The notes under the pieces were generated by a model, which worked only from the letters and a program-made list of their open reading frames with translations, was not told the origin of the DNA and searched no databases. A stretch of 64,000 nucleotides of DNA from Ganoderma boninense (lineage: Eukaryota; Basidiomycota; Agaricomycetes; Polyporales; Polyporaceae): contig CM035311.1 of assembly GCA_002900995.3 (NCBI GenBank), positions 2,852,001 to 2,916,000 on the forward strand, given 5' to 3'. Shown here piece by piece: positions 22,747 through 34,708 of the stretch. Positions within the stretch are counted from its first letter, which is position 1. Every line of letters begins with the position of its first letter. The translations under genes and the position numbers were made by a program.

Positions 22747-25326
22747 CTACTGTTCTTCGCCCTCATCCACGAAAATGTCGGTGTAATGCTCGAGGATCGT
22801 CTCCACAGCCTGGAGAGCGCACGCACAGGTACCACCGATACCGATACGCAAAATGAAGCGGCAGGACGTCAGCGAAGAAGCTCCAGTGCAAACCCGATGA
22901 TCTCACGGACCTTGTTCTGCAGCGAGGCGTCCGCCATGCCGTTCATTGCGCCGTTGAGCCCCGGCTGGACCTGGCCGAACAGTGTGGGCCCGAAGACGAT
23001 GGCAAGGTTCTGCGCGGACATCTGGTTCTGTGCCTCGTGCTGGACGACTCTATTGCGGCGGTGGCACGGGAGAGAGAGCAGTGGATGAGCAGGTAAGCAG
23101 CTGTCATGGCGGAGAAATGGGCAATATAGAAAGGGAGGGGTGACCGACCTGTGAAGATGACCCATGAGGTACTTGAGCGTTGAATAGTTCGGATCAGGGA
23201 GGGCGTTGACGCGCTCATGCAGTCGGATGTGCCTTGCCCGCTCGTTCTCGTTCCCTGCATCGTCAGGTAGATTATGGTGATTGGTCAAACGGCGTGCATG
23301 CCGAAGGTGGATGATAGAGTGTTTGGGAAAACGTGAGCAAAAGAGGATAGATGAGTGTACGTTATACGGAGAAAAGACAGGCACCCACCGGAAAGCCCGC
23401 GAAGCACCAAAGGCCAGACGCTCCGTTCCCAGGACGTTTGAATTCACGCGTTCTAGGCGAGGAACATGGATACAGCAGGAGATCGCGGAGCAAGGCGTAC
23501 CTCGATCAAGTTGAGTCTTCAGCTTCATCACTTTACTATGCGTCCACCGACGCGATAGATGCCCTGATGGTTCAAGCCATACTTCTCGATGACCTCGCAG
23601 CACTTGACGACGATGGGAGGGACATCGACGTCGTCCCGCATCACCTGCTCGGCGAGATGAAGGCCGAACGTAGGCCGTCCCTTGTCCGACAGATGTGCGT
23701 GCGCGACGCTGGGTGAACTGCCAGGGTGGTGAGCCGGAATGGGCGGCAGCTACGGAACAAAAGGACGGAATGAGCAACGAAAAACATATGCAAGGATGCA
23801 ACATACGAAGCCTTCGTCTTGTGGACCATTACGTCGAGGACCGCGGTTGTTCGACCCGCCATGAGCATAGACGTACGAGTGCATCCATATTTTGAAGTCA
23901 GCCCGGTTGTCGACGGACTCCATCGTTGCCTTGAGACCAAGTACTGCAAGGGAGCTGCAAATCACACAACAAGCGCCGAAGCGGCGATGACGTACCATTC
24001 TCCTCTGGAGGCTGCAGGATCGTCGCTTCGCCATGGACGATGCTCTCGCACAGGAACGCATAACGGGACAGGTGGTACTGAGTACCGAGATCTATCTCGT
24101 CCACACACTCTTTCAACGCCTGCTCGATAGCATCATTAGTATAAGCTCGGGGCACGAGGGTGGCGCATACGCACTCGGAGTATCCGTGGCAATTGGAAGT
24201 TGAAATATTCTTGTCGGATGGTCTGGGTATCAGTCACCGCCTTGCGGTACGCGTCTGACGCGCTTGACATTCGCGCCCGGATATCGTCTTCTTGTCGTTG
24301 AATCTGGATCGTTGGCTCGCTCAACCCCTCTCTCCCCGATGGCGCAGCAAGACAGCCAACGTACATTCTGCGGATTCCGGCCCTTCAGCAACATGCCGCC
24401 CTTGGCGACCGCCTTCCCGATCACCCGCTTGCCATTGACAGGGGATCTGCCCTGCATGGCGTTGTCCTTCAACGACTCGCCCTCCTTCTGCAGCAACAAT
24501 CGTTCAAGTTCCTCCCCCGTCATGTCGAATCGTGCCTTTGTCTTCTCCGTTAATGATTCCGATTCTTGCAGCGCGCGCTCATAACGAGTTGCTAGCTCTT
24601 TCGTCTGTTTGATGTGATAAGTTGAGGTGAGGTGAGACCAACGTGCAAGTGACAGAGGATACTAACCAGTTTCCTGCTCTTATCCACCTCCTTCACCAGG
24701 TTGTTGAGCTCCTCGCTCATCTCGTTTAGCCGGAGCCCAAACTTTATCCGGCTGTCCGCCATCTGCTCGTGTGTCCTCATCGATGCATGCCAGGCAGACA
24801 CGAACGACCTGACGAATATCACGTTAGCCCGCTCGCGGTCAGGTCGTCAACAATGACAACAGTCGGACGCACCCAGCCTTCCCATCAACCACCGCGTACT
24901 CGGTCGATGTTGACCGTGCGAGCTTCTGCATCTGCTTCCCGTACTCGTCCTCCAATGCGGCACGTTTCTTCAAGAATGCCGCAGCCTCCTGAGTACGGCA
25001 CAGTGCATGTCCTCAGCGACCACTTCCCCATTTGGAGCGCNNNNNNNNNNNNNNNNNNNNNNNNNNNNNNNNNNNNNNNNNNNNNNNNNNNNNNNNNNNN
25101 NNNNNNNNNNNNNNNNNNNNNNNNNNNNNNNNNNNNNNNNAAAGATGTGCTGTGTGAGGTGGACTTGGTGGCGGAGAGACTCGGAGGACGGGATGTAGTG
25201 CGGCATGCGTCCGTTTGTCCCGTTGCCGTCGCGCGCAGGGGCGGGGCCGTGGCCAACGTCGGAGTCATGGTCGTGGTCCACGGTGCCGTCCCAGGACGGG
25301 CGGGGGTGGAAGCCGTCTTCGCTCAT
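22747..25326 (-). CDS. F-BAR / RhoGAP protein; reading frame broken in this assembly
   Basis: Minus-strand exons: 25326 into the N gap, then 24988-24873, 24808-24667, 24604-24365, 24303-24175, 24119-23996, 23943-23807, 23749-23501, 23254-23149, 23049-22911, 22809-22747. The F-BAR part (LKKRAALEDEYGKQMQKLA, KSRKLTKELATRYERALQES, EYFNFQLPRILR) is followed by a RhoGAP domain with the Arg-finger region LNHQGIYRVGG and the helix QNLAIVFGPTLFG, and ends EHYTDIFVDEGEEQ. Such proteins (yeast Rgd1 type) bend membrane and switch off Rho GTPases at growth or septation sites. Two faults: a one-base loss near 23543 shifts frame just after GIYRVGG, and the exon that should carry the conserved Lys and LRxLPxPL segment is absent (a 246-bp non-coding stretch lies there). 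Either a pseudogene or assembly damage; the nearby N gap favours caution. Confidence 0.8.
25041..25140. other. Assembly gap, 100 Ns
   Basis: Exactly 100 N characters, a conventional placeholder for a gap of unknown size, inside the 5' part of the F-BAR/RhoGAP gene. Confidence 0.99.
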
Positions 25327-26329
25327 CGCGCGCTCGTGCTGTGGCTATCAGTGTGCGTACGTTCGGAGTGCGTTCTGTTCTGGAACAGCTGGAACGGCTG
25401 TCACTGAATGCGGATGTGTGCCTTGGGAGACGTGGGGGGATGTCTTCTTCACTCCGGCGGACGTTGGACGGGTTGCTGCGCTGCGTCTACCGAGGGGCTT
25501 CTCAGGGTGTGCGGTGGTCGTAAGCGTAAGAGGGGTGGGTGGGAGTAGTCTTTGTCGGGCTAGCCGCGGTGCGGTCCGGCGTACAGTGGCGTAGAGATGG
25601 GGCCCTCGAGGTGCAGGGCGATGCAGAGAGCCGTCGTCGAGAGCGGCGAGGCGGGGGAGGGCCAGGAACGAGAGGGACGAGGAGGAAGACGAGGCGGAGG
25701 CAGTCGGCGTCGTTGGCTGAGATCGCCAGGCAGATCTGATTAGGTAAGCCGCTCAGCACACTATTTACGGACATGCGTGGTTACCGCCCCTCCCAGTAAG
25801 TATTCCTGTTTCGTCGAATCCAAACATATGTTAGTACTCCCACATGGCATAACTCGACGACCAGCAAACATCCGACGATCTCGCCCATGCCTCTACCAGT
25901 GTTGGCTGTATGACGGCGGCGTATATTCGCAGAACATTCAAGTGACCGTCAATCAGTCAACTGCAGGCGCGGGAACAAACATAGTTGCTCGCATCTACAT
26001 ATTTTTGATCACATCATCAGTAACTCGTACATGCCCTTCGACGACTTCACACTACGTACACGGCTCATGGTGCTAAGTTAGTAGTAGTGCAGGTAGATAT
26101 ACGGTACGAGTGCAAGTGCAATGGCGAATAATGATAGCGATGTGTGGGAGCAAGAACGAAAAGTACGTGGGGTGTGGCGCGAAGCACAAACGTTTGTGAG
26201 AAAGCGTACGTGACCACGGGGAAAAGCAAATTGAAATCGAAATCGATGGACCGAGCCCTTCGACTTCGACATCATGATCGTCGTCGAGGCGGAGCGCGCT
26301 CCGAAAGCCTGGAGCCTGGAGCGCAGAGC
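25327..26329. other. Intergenic, nothing recognised
   Basis: 5' flank of the RhoGAP gene and 3' flank of the zinc transporter gene. No domain-bearing frame on either strand. Confidence 0.5.
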
Positions 26330-28254
26330 TCAAGCCCAGCGGCCGAGCAGTGCCATGATCCCGGCGCCGAAGACCATGCAGCAAAGCGCGTACGCCAACT
26401 TCCTGTTCGAGGCTTGCAGCATGTCCGTGTTGAACAGGAACTCGTGCGCCATGAGCTGCGTACAGCAACCTCTCGTCAGACAAGGCGAGGGGAGATCCCG
26501 AGCTCGATGCATCACGCACCTCGACAAGACCAGTGTACAACAGGATTCCGGAACTGAACGAGTCGAGGACACCGCTCACGATGTTGGCCGTGGGACTGTT
26601 CGCGTTGTACGTAGTCCGAACACCGAGACCAGCCGCGATACCGATCGGAGTAGTGAGGCCGTACATGACGGCTCCGAGCACCGCAACATAGTTGTACTTT
26701 GGCGGGAGACGGAGGAAGGCGAGCCGCGAGCCGACACCGAGGCCCTCGAACGTTTCTACATCGGAACACCGTCAAACACAAGCGTGGCAAAATAATGGAC
26801 GCAAAACGACGCACGGTGGAAAATGATCACGACAAACAAAATGGTGAACTGCTGGTCAACGGCGAGCGTCAGGCCAATGAGCACACTGTGCAGCAGCACG
26901 CCGAACTCCAGGATTGCGACGCCAATGATCTGCGCCGCCGCCGAGTCCCCGAGCGCGCCGGGTGGGTGATGCGCGTCACGTCCACGTTCGACGTCTTTTT
27001 CGGAGTGCGCGTGCGGGAACGTCTGCCTAACGTGAGCGTGACCATGCTCATGATCGTGGTCGTGGTCGCTGTCGGCGTCCACAGTGGCCTTCTCGTCGCC
27101 GCAGCGTGCAAGCGTGGCGGTCCTCTGTTGCTCGCGGTCGGTCTCCGGGCCGTGAGCCGCGTGAGAGGCCAGCCCATGGCCGTGTGCGTCGTGCACGATC
27201 CCGAGGCGTGCCAGCCGGGCGGTGCCCCAGCGGAATGCAACGAGCTCGACGATGAAGATGAGGAAGATGCTGACCAGGCAGATGCCGAGCGGGTATGGCT
27301 GGAGAAACAAATCAGTACCGTCACGAGGATGGGCTGAAGCACGATCATAGACAAGGAGCAAGGTGGCAGAGAGGGTGAGATTAGCCGTCACTCTACGTGA
27401 CTCAACTCATCGCGCCATGGGCCAACGTGTCCACATGTGTGCCGTGGGACAAAACGGTTCAGACGATGGGACGTTTTCCACCTGCGCAGATACCACATAT
27501 TTCAGGGATATACTTCAAGTTTTGAAACCACAGCGATTTGGCTCCTCCTCGCCAGCCTAGGCACTACGGTGACAGTACTTATCCAAGAGATCACACTTGC
27601 CAGTCCAATTGTTAAGGTTGTTGGCCAATTTGACGAGTCCAAATGGCCAGACCAGTTTGACCAGGGACCAGCGATGACAGCACAGAGTGACGAGGAGGGT
27701 GGGAACTTCGCGACCACTCGGAGGCATGTCCAAGGAGAATGGCGACAGCAGGTCGCGAAATCCGTGCATAGATTGCCGTTGATCGGCGGCAGTCTCGGGG
27801 AACCGGACGACAGCCGCCGACCCCCGGCACAAAATATGCACACGGCCCAACGAGGTGAAAGACACCGGAGACGTTCGATGGAAGCGACGATGGAGGACGC
27901 GAGCACGTACATAAACTTGCCACGCAGGGTCCAGACACGGTGAACCGAGCTCCTCGATGGCAGGGCCGAGCAGGTGTATTAGAGCGGTGGCGATCTGCGG
28001 GTGGGCGGCGTGTCAGCGCAGGCATGGGGGCGTCGACAGATGTGATCGATACGCACGATGACGCCGCTGCCAAAGTACTTGGCCGTGTCGAAGACGGGCT
28101 GGGGGATGCGTGCGCTGAGCCAGCGATTCCTGCGGGCGAGGACGGGGAAGGCGGCGCCGCACATGGAGGTGGCCATGATGATGAAGACCGATGCGATGCG
28201 GAGGCCCGTCTTGTCATTGGAGTTGCCGGTGAAGGTGCACTCGCCGTCGGACAT
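26330..28254 (-). CDS. ZIP-family zinc transporter (ZRT1/2 type)
   Basis: Exons on the minus strand: 28254-28057, 27994-27911, 27298-26815, 26755-26520, 26455-26330, 375 aa. ZIP transporters move Zn or Fe into the cytosol across the plasma membrane. Seen: TM1 (LRIASVFIIMATSMCGAAFPVL), TM2/3 with ATALIHLLGPAIEELG and PYPLGICLVSIFLIFIVEL, a long cytosolic loop with a His cluster (DHDHDHEHGHAHV), TM4 with the metal-binding EFGVLLHSVLIGL, TM5 FHQTFEGLGVGSRL, and TM6-8 to the end. Intron 2 is 612 bp (27299-27910), about ten times the others, and holds no exon that the protein needs. It is divergent from the UreG gene, another metal-handling gene, over an 835-bp spacer. Confidence 0.93.
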
Positions 28255-28356
28255 GGCTGGGTTGCGGAGTGCGGGGAGGGGTTAAGTCGGTGTAGGAGGC
28301 CTGCGGGGGGTGTCGCACTGAAAACCGGGGCTGTTCGCGGTCGCTGGGCGGGGAGA

Positions 28357-28363
28357 CTTTATA
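28357..28363 (-). promoter_or_regulatory. TATA box of the ZIP transporter gene
   Basis: TATAAAG on the minus strand about 103 bp upstream of the ATG at 28254. Confidence 0.5.
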
Positions 28364-28978
28364 CAAGGGGTTTAAGTGGGAGAAGCGAACAGTGGCCGGC
28401 AGGAAGAAGGCAGGACGGGGACTGGGAGAGTGGGCGGAGGCAGGGTTGCGTGCAGGATGCCTGCTGTTGACGCCCCGACTGAGAGGGTACTCAGGTGTAA
28501 GGGCACCCCTCTCATTGGCTAAGCACATTCCCTCACCAGCCATGAGTACCCTCTGGGTCGGCGCCTATCTCCCAATCGCACCGATTGCGTCAACCGTAAG
28601 CGTGCAAGATCTGCGTTTGCCCACCATCCTTCATCCTGATCTCGTTTCTAACCACTGCGCCTCCCCAGTCTCTCTGCATCAGAGTCCCCGTGCCCGTTGT
28701 TCACACTAATCGCAACCTTGGGCACGTTGACCTGTTTCAGCCACCATGAAGCTGCAAAGCCGTTCGGCTTGCGGCTCGATAAGCCTGGAGCCGGTCACTC
28801 GGTGAGAATTGCACAGAATGCCGGCAGATTCTGACTGCCAGAGGTCGGTTAAGTGTATGTTTTCAGAGCTTACAACGTGCCATCCCAGAAAAGTACGTTC
28901 TCTGCGCCGATAACATGACATGGCCCGTATGGAGGTCCTTATCGCGCGTAGCTCGCCGGACCGCCGGCCGCAGCGCCT

Positions 28979-28984
28979 TATAAG
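28979..28984 (+). promoter_or_regulatory. TATA box of the UreG gene
   Basis: TATAAG within CCTTATAAGG, about 106 bp before the UreG ATG at 29090. Confidence 0.45.
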
Positions 28985-29089
28985 GAATATGCCGAGGAGC
29001 GAAGATAGCACGTCCGGGGTCGAGAGATAGGGGACCTGGGGCACCAGAGATAGGGGATCCCATTTTTTCCTCGTCCATCTCCCATCGCA

Positions 29090-30315
29090 ATGGCGGATAC
29101 CGTCCAGTTCATCAACAACTTGTCCGGCGCGGGAGAGACGGGGCTCGCGCACACCCATTCGCACGAAGGGCACACCCACTCGCATGGCCCGAACGAGCAC
29201 GGACATACGCACGAGATTCTCGACCACCCGGGTGAGCATCATTTCCGTGGCCCCGATGGTGGATTTTTTTTATTCATGCCGTCCAATCTCGCCGCTTCCA
29301 GGAAGGTTCGCCGAACGCGATATGCCTGACTACGCAGGCCGTAACTTTGAGGAGCGTGGTTTTACCATCGGCATCGGCGGGTACGCGACATCTCTATTCC
29401 CCCGCACGCCTCTAGATCACATTCATAAGAGTACCTCACCGAACACTGACTATATGCGTATGCACCGCTTCCGCCAGGCCGGTGGGCTCCGGCAAGACCG
29501 CGCTGACGCTCGCGCTCTGCCAGAAGCTCCGCGCGGCGTACAACATCGGTGCGGTACTCACTCCCCTCCGCGCTGTTGGTGCTCCGACGCTGATGGATGC
29601 TGATCGTGCCTCGGGCTGGCAGCCACTGTCACGAACGACATATTCACGAAGGAGGACCAGGAGTTTCTAATTAAAAACAAGGCACTCCCTGCATCGCGCA
29701 TCCTCGCGATCGAGACGGGCGGGTGCCCACACGCCGCCATCCGCGAGGACATCAGCGCGAACATGGGTGCGCTCGAGACGCTCCAGGCGAAGTACGAGTG
29801 CCAGATGCTCTTCGTCGAGAGCGGCGGCGACAACCTCGCCGCCAACTACTCGCGCGAGCTCGCGGATTATATCATCTATGTCATCGACGTCTCGGTATGT
29901 ACAGGCGCATATAGCCAGACAGAACTCAACGCGACGCCCGTGGCACTCGGCACTGATGGAATGCAATGCGTTTGTAGGGCGGCGACAAGATCCCTCGCAA
30001 GGGTGGCCCTGGGATCTCCCAGTCGGACTTGCTTGTTATTAACAAGGTATGGAAGGTGCTTTCTTAAGCCTGCACTGAGAAATGGCTAACCTCAGTCGGG
30101 ATGCTGTGACGCAGATCGACCTGGCACCTTACGTGGGCGCATCGCTCGCAGTCATGGACAGAGACGCAAAGCTCATGCGTGGGGATGGGCCCACTGTCTT
30201 CACGTCCGTCAGGGAGGGGAAGGGTGTTGACGATGTGGTTGACTTGATTCTTGCGGCGTGGAGGACGGCTGGGAGCCCGGGTAAGGCTGGTCCGGTAGGG
30301 GACGTTGAGCACTGA
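29090..30315 (+). CDS. ureG: Urease accessory GTPase UreG
   Basis: Exons 29090-29231, 29302-29380, 29478-29548, 29623-29894, 29978-30046, 30115-30315 give 277 aa. UreG is the GTPase that delivers nickel to apo-urease together with UreD/UreF. Seen: a His-rich N-terminus ([21 protein letters not shown], ten His in 21 residues) that can bind Ni or Zn, the P-loop [39 protein letters not shown] with the invariant metal-binding [17 protein letters not shown], and the guanine-specificity motif [12 protein letters not shown]. The third intron uses donor GTGCGG at 29549; the junction reads NIATVTND where most homologs have NIAAVTND. The gene is complete and divergent from the ZIP transporter. Confidence 0.96.
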
Positions 30316-33015
30316 AATACCAATGCCTGTGTGGTCAACGAAACATAGAGGATTTTCCTCCCCATATTTTATATGCTGCAATTTTTGAGCTGTTCATGGA
30401 GAGCGGCAGTGCGAGTGTGGCTGATGGACGAAGTTATGGATAGATAGACGCTCGAGGCGTTTAGTATAGATTCAATCTCGCCCAAGTCCGAACCGCGGGT
30501 CTTCTCCTTGGCCTGCGCCCCCCAAGTTATTCGCACTTCCTCCCCTCTCTTGTACATTCCTTTCCCCCTCTCTATGCTGCTCTGAACGAGTTGTATTAAC
30601 TACTGGTAGAAGGATCTCAGAAGGCCTCGTCTGGGTGGTCCTCTCGTCTATGTCACTACAAGTCATCCGGGAAACCATAACGCCATGACCGTTTTCAAAA
30701 TTCGTCCGCAACACTCGCCTTGTCCCCCAACAACCTGCGGCATCGCACCACCACAACGCACAAGGATATCTTGTAAGAGTACACTCGGGATCACAGAAGA
30801 GAAGCACTATGATTGCGATTAAGGGCGCGAGTTCGTCAGCACGGTATGTTCCTCACCTCGTTCAGCTGCTCCCGTATCCCTCCAAAGCTCCGCCCTCAGG
30901 GATAGTCCCCCATTGAGTGTCTATGTCCTCGAGGACGCTCTCCGCATCCCACCGATCCGACGCCATCTTGACTTGCTTCGGGGTCACTATCGAGGTCGGT
31001 CGTGGCCGTGCTAGAGCACCGCTCCTCCTGTATACATCCAGAGGGATCGCCAGCGCGTCGCCGTAGACACGCTGCACATCTCGGATGGCGATTTTGGCTT
31101 TCCCGTTAGGGTGTACGCTGGCAGCACGGCCGCTAGAGTGCCGCGCGGGACCGGGGCGTGGTCAGCAGTGCCATGTGCCACCGTTTAACAAGTCATCGTG
31201 ACGGACTTCGCTTGTGCCATTATGACTCGATGGACTCGCTAAAGGGAGGGAGGTAGGATTTGGGTGTGTTGGCGGGTCTTTCTGGGCAGGGATGGGTGGT
31301 GGGCGAGCGTGAGATGCTGTGGGCACCGCCCTGCTATCGATGGAGCGTGCGAGGTGTGTGGTTCTGAGAAGCAGGCCCTATCATCCGGTGCCAGACTCTG
31401 ACGCCGTACACTTCCAAAGGCAAGGTCTTGTAACGGGTTGCGGTAAAGGAGGACAACTGTGCTTTCTCGTATGAACCAAGTGCACTCCGATGTACCAGTC
31501 GAGCTTGCTCTTTATGGCTTTATGAGTGGTCGTTTATGGTGCGATTTAGTGGCGTTCAGTAGACGGTTAGAGCTCTCCTTCCTGTTTGGGGCCGTTGCCA
31601 CGCCTTGCCATACTCACGCCGCCGGGTCGCTGATCCGACTGTTCAGCGCATCAAACGCTTACATTACGTTCTCCTTGTCGGCGATTCCGCTGGCCACGTT
31701 GCTTCTATGGGGCAACCCACCAGGCTCAAAATGGCCTGGCCACCTCCCCCTTTGAAGCGTACACAGAGGCTGTCGCAGAGATCCGACACGCTGACTGTTC
31801 CGACCGGAGGTGTTCGAGTACGTTTGACTCACGACACGCCCTGAAAATTGAAATGCTCATTTTATTGTGCAGGAAGGCCTCGAACGAGTATCGACCTGTG
31901 TCGGGATTCCACAATTGAACGTTGAACGTTCAGCCGCGGAACACGCGAGAAGTCAAATCTCCGCCATGGCAGGTGCGTGTTGATGTTTCGGCCACCTGCC
32001 TCATGGAGTCTGAATATGTCTTTCTATCGATGGGTCTGATAAAGGCACATACCGTTTCGGCGAGCGCAGTCTATGCTGCGTGGCGGCTGTGCCGTTCGCG
32101 GAGGGGGCTCCTTCCTCGTATGTCCTTTCTTTGGTGCTGCCTTCGGGGTCCTGCCCAAGGATACCTGCCTTTTCTGGCTCCCATTGTCCGTAGAAGCACA
32201 GGGCCGCGCGGGCACGCCCGAGCCGCGTGATAGTTGGTTTCTCTCGCTTGGGGAGGCGAGTGGCAGGGCCCCCACCGCTTTGGCCTCGCGGTTCCCGTCT
32301 TGGCAACTGACGCGGCTCCTTTGAGCTGTAATTGGAAGGAGGCGTAGGAACTGTGTCGCCCAAAGTCTGTTGGGCGGTGATATCGACAATCGTGGTGCCG
32401 CGAGGCCTCGCGAGGCTCTGTTGAAAGACCACAATGGGGCAGCACACGTACAGTCGCGGCCCACCTTCCTATAAAGCCCCTATGTGGTTGGACGAGTATC
32501 CCGCCGAGGTGCACATTCCTTCTCTCTCACCTGCGTCCCCCTTTCACACCCCGCCCCCCCACCTCAAGGTGAATAGCGCACAGAATGCCGAAGGACACGA
32601 GGAGAAAGAAGGCAAATGGCGGGAAAGGGAACTCTCAATGGAGGGGTCTCCCAGTGAAGCTGAGGGGTATACCGGGCAGCGAACAGGTGCGTCGCCTCAT
32701 AACGTTTGCCCCCAAGCTACACTCACAGAATGTCTATGCCAGCTTTTCTCAATGTGGGGAAACGACTCATTCCGTCAACCACCCCCCATTGTGCCAGCAC
32801 ACGCGTTAGTATGGGACGTCCACGACCCCTCTCGCACGCTGCCTTATTCAATCAAGACCACCGCGCCGATTGCGCCACCTGGAGTCGCCTTTGTCACCGA
32901 GACTGGCGCCGCTCGCTCCAAACAGACTTTGCGGCGACTTCTCCCCACAGTTCGCCCTTCCGATTCGCATTTGCATTCGAACCACCTCGCTTCCTCTTCC
33001 TCTATCGCGCCCGAA
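30316..33015. other. Long intergenic region
   Basis: 2.7 kb without a recognised gene. A TATAAAG at 32470-32476 may start the transcript of the next gene, which would then have a leader of over 500 bp. Open frames on both strands at 32.0-32.5 kb overlap each other and look like by-products of GC-rich sequence. Confidence 0.45.
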
Positions 33016-34068
33016 ATGCCCCAGAAATCGTACCTGTACACGTACCAGGCCGATTTACCATCTGGTACATCTCCAGGTCCCGTGTTGTCTTGGCCGCCGC
33101 CGCCTCCCCCTCCCGGATACGTGAAGGACGAACCCATGGGCGACGAGCTTCCTTCTGAGAGCTACTACACCTCTGGCTCTGAACAAGATGCCTCTTCTCC
33201 AGAACGGTCGAGTTATTCTGTCTTCAAGGTGGAGTCCCCAACTCCGTATCTCCCCATTCCCGCCCTCCCGTGCTCCCCGCCACTCAGCCCTTGGTCTTCC
33301 CCTGGCCGAACCTGTCTATCACCCTTGCTGCCTGGAGAAGGGCTCCCTGCAAGGGTGCAGAGCCCTCCTGCGGTCGCGAGAGCTCAATCTGAGCCGCTCC
33401 CCCGCGGCGACGAGGCGCTGAGTGTCTACGAGGCGTGCCGCCAACGCAGGCTGCCTCCGATGGTCTTCAAGAAGAATCGGCTGGCACCGTTACCAGAGCT
33501 GGCAATAGATCTCGTGCTTCCGGCCCTTCGCGTCCCCTCCTCTGCTCCAGATCAGCAAGACTCTGCAGATGAAGGGCGAGACTTCGACGCGTCCTGTCAG
33601 CAGGCGCGCAGAGCCCGCTATTCGCCCTACAGCACCACGACCACTGGCAACGCATCTGGGGGAGCACACACGGAGAGCGAGGGGGATCTCCCGCCTCTCC
33701 GGCTGCTGCTCGCCGAGCTCGAGATCGACGAGCACCGGCGCGCGCAGTCCGAGGCGCGATATGGACCCTCTTTCGACCAGGCTCTGCGCGCAGACAACAA
33801 CCTTCTCAGCACTCTGGCCCCTGCTACTAAGAAGCGGAGATCGCCCACTTCCTCGCGCCGTCATCGCGGCGCGACGACGGCGGAGGTCGCCGCCCCGGTT
33901 CCGACTCCCAGCTCGTCGGCGGCGGCGGCGGCGCGGCTGGCTCTTCGCCATCCTGGACAGGTTAAGCTGGGAGCTGTCGCTCGATCTGGTGTCACGACCC
34001 CCTGCAACTCTGGCGGCCGTGCTTCCCCCGCCGTCCATCCCCAGCGCGGTGGACTGCACGCTCTCTGA
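33016..34068 (+). CDS. Hypothetical low-complexity protein, possible nuclear regulator
   Basis: A single open exon of 350 aa from MPQKSYLYTYQADLP. The frame is open further upstream (to 32434), but that part crosses a TATA-like box and has no protein character, so 33016 was chosen. Composition is Pro/Ser-rich: a proline run in LSWPPPPPPPGYVKDEP, many SP pairs, a CRQRRLPPMVFKKNRLAPLP basic patch, an ordered-looking DLPPLRLLLAELEID helix, and a KKRRSPTSSRRHRG nuclear-localisation-like stretch. No catalytic domain is visible and I do not recognise a family. A terminal intron could exist, because the last 40 residues are less protein-like. Confidence 0.55.
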   Translation: MPQKSYLYTYQADLPSGTSPGPVLSWPPPPPPPGYVKDEPMGDELPSESYYTSGSEQDASSPERSSYSVFKVESPTPYLPIPALPCSPPLSPWSSPGRTCLSPLLPGEGLPARVQSPPAVARAQSEPLPRGDEALSVYEACRQRRLPPMVFKKNRLAPLPELAIDLVLPALRVPSSAPDQQDSADEGRDFDASCQQARRARYSPYSTTTTGNASGGAHTESEGDLPPLRLLLAELEIDEHRRAQSEARYGPSFDQALRADNNLLSTLAPATKKRRSPTSSRRHRGATTAEVAAPVPTPSSSAAAAARLALRHPGQVKLGAVARSGVTTPCNSGGRASPAVHPQRGGLHAL

Positions 34069-34708
34069 ATCTGACCTGAGACAGGCAGTGGCTCGCAGTC
34101 GTCCGTCGCCCGTCACCGGTTCACCTGTCGCCCCTTGTTTTGAAGTTCATCCCGCTCATTGTAATCGCTGATTATGCTGTCTTCGTTCGCCATGCTTTCT
34201 TCTGTCATTGTTGTGTTCGTTGTCAATGTCGCCGGACTGTGTCTCAACGCTGTAGCCTGTTTGTATCGGTACCGCTATGTTGCAGATGTTCCGAGTCGCC
34301 TCATGCCTACATGTATCATTCCCGACCTTCTGTATGCGTATGAATCTAGATGAGCTGCCTCTGTGATATACAGAGGGAGATCAAACACTCTAGGACTCCT
34401 TTGAGGGCGTGAAGAGACTCGGTTTGATGCGCAGGGGGTACTCTAAGTACTCGATACGATGCGTAAGTAATCCTCTATAAACCCGTTACTTATGTCAACG
34501 ACTCTTATAATGATATAAGCGCCGGAGCTGTAGTTCCGGCACGTGATGTTTCTTGCATCGGAAAATTCGTCGGGGTGAAGCAGAGTGCCTCCTTCGCCTT
34601 GTCCACCTCCACTACTTCTCCCTGGGCAGTATCATCATTTCTGACATCCATGATCGCTCTTTAGGCTCTGTCAACAAAATTGTATAACTTTACTTGCTCC
34701 CACTTAAC
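34069..34708. other. Intergenic, nothing recognised
   Basis: 3' flank of the hypothetical gene and 5' flank of DBP9. No TATA box close to 34709. Confidence 0.5.

Larger units (their letters stand above)
28255..29089. other. Divergent ZIP / UreG intergenic region
   Basis: 835 bp with promoters for both genes. No gene supported in the middle; the open frame 28392-28709 lacks support. Confidence 0.5.

Noticed and set aside
25327..25800. Plus-strand frames upstream of the RhoGAP gene
   Set aside because: GC-rich antisense of promoter and leader sequence, no domain.
26699..27337. Plus-strand open frame of 212 codons
   Set aside because: Exact antisense of the ZIP transporter exon 3, which has clear family motifs on the other strand.
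32434..33015. In-frame upstream extension of the 33.0-34.1 kb protein
   Set aside because: Crosses a TATA-like box at 32470 and lacks protein-like composition; MPQKSYLY at 33016 is the more credible start.
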